Positions 63,601-64,000 of a stretch of 64,000 nt of DNA are shown one piece after another; positions within the stretch are counted from its first letter, which is position 1, and the number at the start of each line of letters is the position of its first letter. Under the pieces are notes generated by a model. The model made no database searches, was not told where the DNA came from, and saw nothing but the letters and a program-made list of their open reading frames with translations. Source of the stretch: Dokdonia sp. PRO95 (GTDB lineage Bacteria; Bacteroidota; Bacteroidia; Flavobacteriales; Flavobacteriaceae); NCBI RefSeq assembly GCF_000355805.1, contig NZ_CM001837.1, positions 1,720,108 through 1,784,107 on the forward strand, read 5' to 3'. Both the position numbers and the translations under genes were made by a program.

Positions 63601-64000
63601 TTAATTACAGTTTTAAAAACAAGGATGATATCGCTTACCCTACATTAGGATTAGATGCGAGTATCACGGCAGGTTATAAAGCTAATATTGATGGAGAAGA
63701 CATCGACAATAATTTTGGATATGTACGTCCTCACATAGCAATAGATCATAGATTAAACAAAAGTGCCAGTCTTGTACTAGCAACAAAGATAGGTGGAGAA
63801 GCTATTCTTGGTGATAATTTTGAGTTTTACCACGGGGCTTCTTTAGGCGGTAATCACAGTCTGCGAGGGTTTAGAAAAGAACGTTTTATTGGTAAGTACT
63901 CAGTATATCAAAATACAGACTTGAGATTGCTGTTAGGTAAATTTAAAACCAGTTTTATACCACTTAAGTATGGTGTAACTGGAGGTTTTGACTACGGGAG
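60639..64000 (+). CDS. Metallophosphoesterase-like / kinase-like / Omp85-like fusion protein (partial)
   Basis: Open for 1120 codons, running off the window. A signal peptide ends FATAQ. Domain 1 (about 25-300) has a calcineurin-type metallophosphoesterase layout but key motifs are changed: GDxGN is ANTGN (35-39), GDN is GNA (65-67), GNHD is GQNE (100-103); HHP (197-199) and GHDKN (247-251) remain. Domain 2 (about 370-720) has kinase-like motifs: GGGH loop, Lys in YVMRALKK (406-413), DWDRHEDQW (551-559) and PRDRDQAF (577-584), like HipA/Fam20-type kinases. From about 770 it is a beta-rich barrel resembling Omp85/BamA, with GNHSLRGFRKERF near the end. It lies last in the visible 57668 operon, 1 bp after the previous stop. 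The kinase assignment is my inference. Confidence 0.7.
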   Translation, partial: MKTFHLKKSPLLCALLLVSYFATAQQLETSIFVTANTGNTDDQAVLTKINNEAKTLSDSQLLILGNAVSDNGFTKGASAEIASQLEILELFNGKVIFTPGQNEWAANGHRDVRKIEAFIQENSKSKFYPDKGCPIKKVNITDNVVLITVDSQWYLEDWNEHIYLNEDCDIKNRTEFFLAFESMLKKSQGKTIMVAMHHPVFSNTNEGLIARTGGTSLHDFQNKQNRKFRNRLVTLARQTKDIFFVSGHDKNLQYINKYGVPQIISGAAGKTRKASVKGDKDFASSENGYARIDVFKNGTVKVSFQGISTPFSATIMEAEKEEIVNYKERSSFNNTFSSSVYTLEETEKSKLYKGLWGDHYREYYSKSVNAKVAFIDTLKGGLTPVRRGGGHQSKSLRLETKDGKEYVMRALKKSAIKFLQSTAFQDKYVEEELEGSFADKFLLDFYTTAHPYTPTTIGTLADAVNIFHTNPELYYIPKQRDLGEYNDEYGDELYLIEERVESGHKDLESFGKPKDILSTSDVLLEINKTGKSIVDEPSYIRARLFDMLIGDWDRHEDQWRWALFENEDGSEICKPIPRDRDQAFSVFDGSILGFLRCAVPSLRMMQSFDEELPSPKWFSFEPYPLDMTFINQSNWEDWEREAITLQTGLTDEVIENAFQNLPAEVEGQTIEEIKKSLRGRRGNIIDIARRYYDYVNKHEVITGTQKDDVFDITRLPNGQTKITAQRKDLEIFERIFNKDETKEIWIYGLDGNDTFNVTGEGNNHITIKVLGGKKNDIYNFENTKKVKLYDYKGKNNTIVNNKSKKWLVDDYEINNYDYKKRKYSINQFLPIIGANPDDGLRIGFVNNFTTYGIQRNPFTTKHSVSASYYTGNSGYDVSYKGEFANIFHNWNFGVEGKYTSPNFAQNFFGFGNETLYDKDEVEIDFNRVSIKEWNVAISLIWNGRDGGSFYFKPLIESFEVENVEDRFINFLPATASVFEKQTYAGAEVNYSFKNKDDIAYPTLGLDASITAGYKANIDGEDIDNNFGYVRPHIAIDHRLNKSASLVLATKIGGEAILGDNFEFYHGASLGGNHSLRGFRKERFIGKYSVYQNTDLRLLLGKFKTSFIPLKYGVTGGFDYG

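Overview
The window reads as a chromosomal segment of a marine flavobacterium (Bacteroidota, Flavobacteriaceae; Dokdonia or a close relative is my best guess). The evidence is low G+C content, promoters of the Bacteroidota type (TTG, 16-21 nt, TAnnTTTG), the type IX secretion genes gldKLMN, an XrtF exosortase pair, and gene neighbourhoods typical of this family (purH-mreBCD-mrdA-rodA; miaB - sigma-54 activator - lptE - TPR - secG; topA - arginase-like - gldKLMN). It is mostly ordinary core genome. I see no prophage, insertion sequence, CRISPR array or integrase.

Layout. 1-73: 3' end of a 5S rRNA and its terminator. 156-4449: an accessory DnaE polymerase with a Y-family polymerase. 4618-8822: a large M16 peptidase lipoprotein, an EamA transporter and a small 11-mer-repeat lipoprotein. 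8912-16062: the rod-shape and wall-elongation genes rodA, mrdA, mreD, mreC, mreB, then purH. 16233-19033: an orphan MacB-like permease, a GAF/MsrC-like protein, XrtF and its partner. 19069-25229: a one-direction run of envelope and metal-handling genes (DUF3347 lipoprotein, Met-rich outer-membrane protein, HYC_CC_PP protein, HMA proteins, NHL lipoprotein), probably for copper or another soft metal. 25347-27360: groES-groEL. 27526-32186: secG, TPR, lptE, sigma-54 activator and miaB. 32314-34975: LpxR-like deacylase and two uncharacterised envelope proteins. 35239-43671: topA, an arginase-fold protein and the T9SS core. 43803-47256: FAD oxidoreductase, DUF983 and ABC-F. 47593-53998: a tripartite RND efflux operon. 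54050-56215: small proteins and an AsmA-like protein. 56379-56451: initiator tRNA-Met. 56719-64000: a Crp/Fnr regulator followed by a tightly packed five-gene envelope operon that runs off the end of the window.

Two things stand out. First, a perfect 16-bp palindrome, CGCTTTCGCGAAAGCG, occurs 13 times, with 3 further near-perfect copies, about one per 4 kb. Most lie between genes, but six lie inside coding regions, where one frame reads AFAKA; in two secreted proteins the copy forms the end of the signal peptide. Second, the last gene (60639 onward) looks like a three-part protein: a metallophosphoesterase-like domain that has lost several metal ligands, a middle region with HipA/Fam20-like kinase motifs, and an Omp85-like outer-membrane barrel. 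Its operon also carries a seven-motif FG-GAP propeller protein, a membrane protein with paired cysteines, a small CxxC protein and a six-helix membrane protein. This is the best candidate here for an undescribed system.
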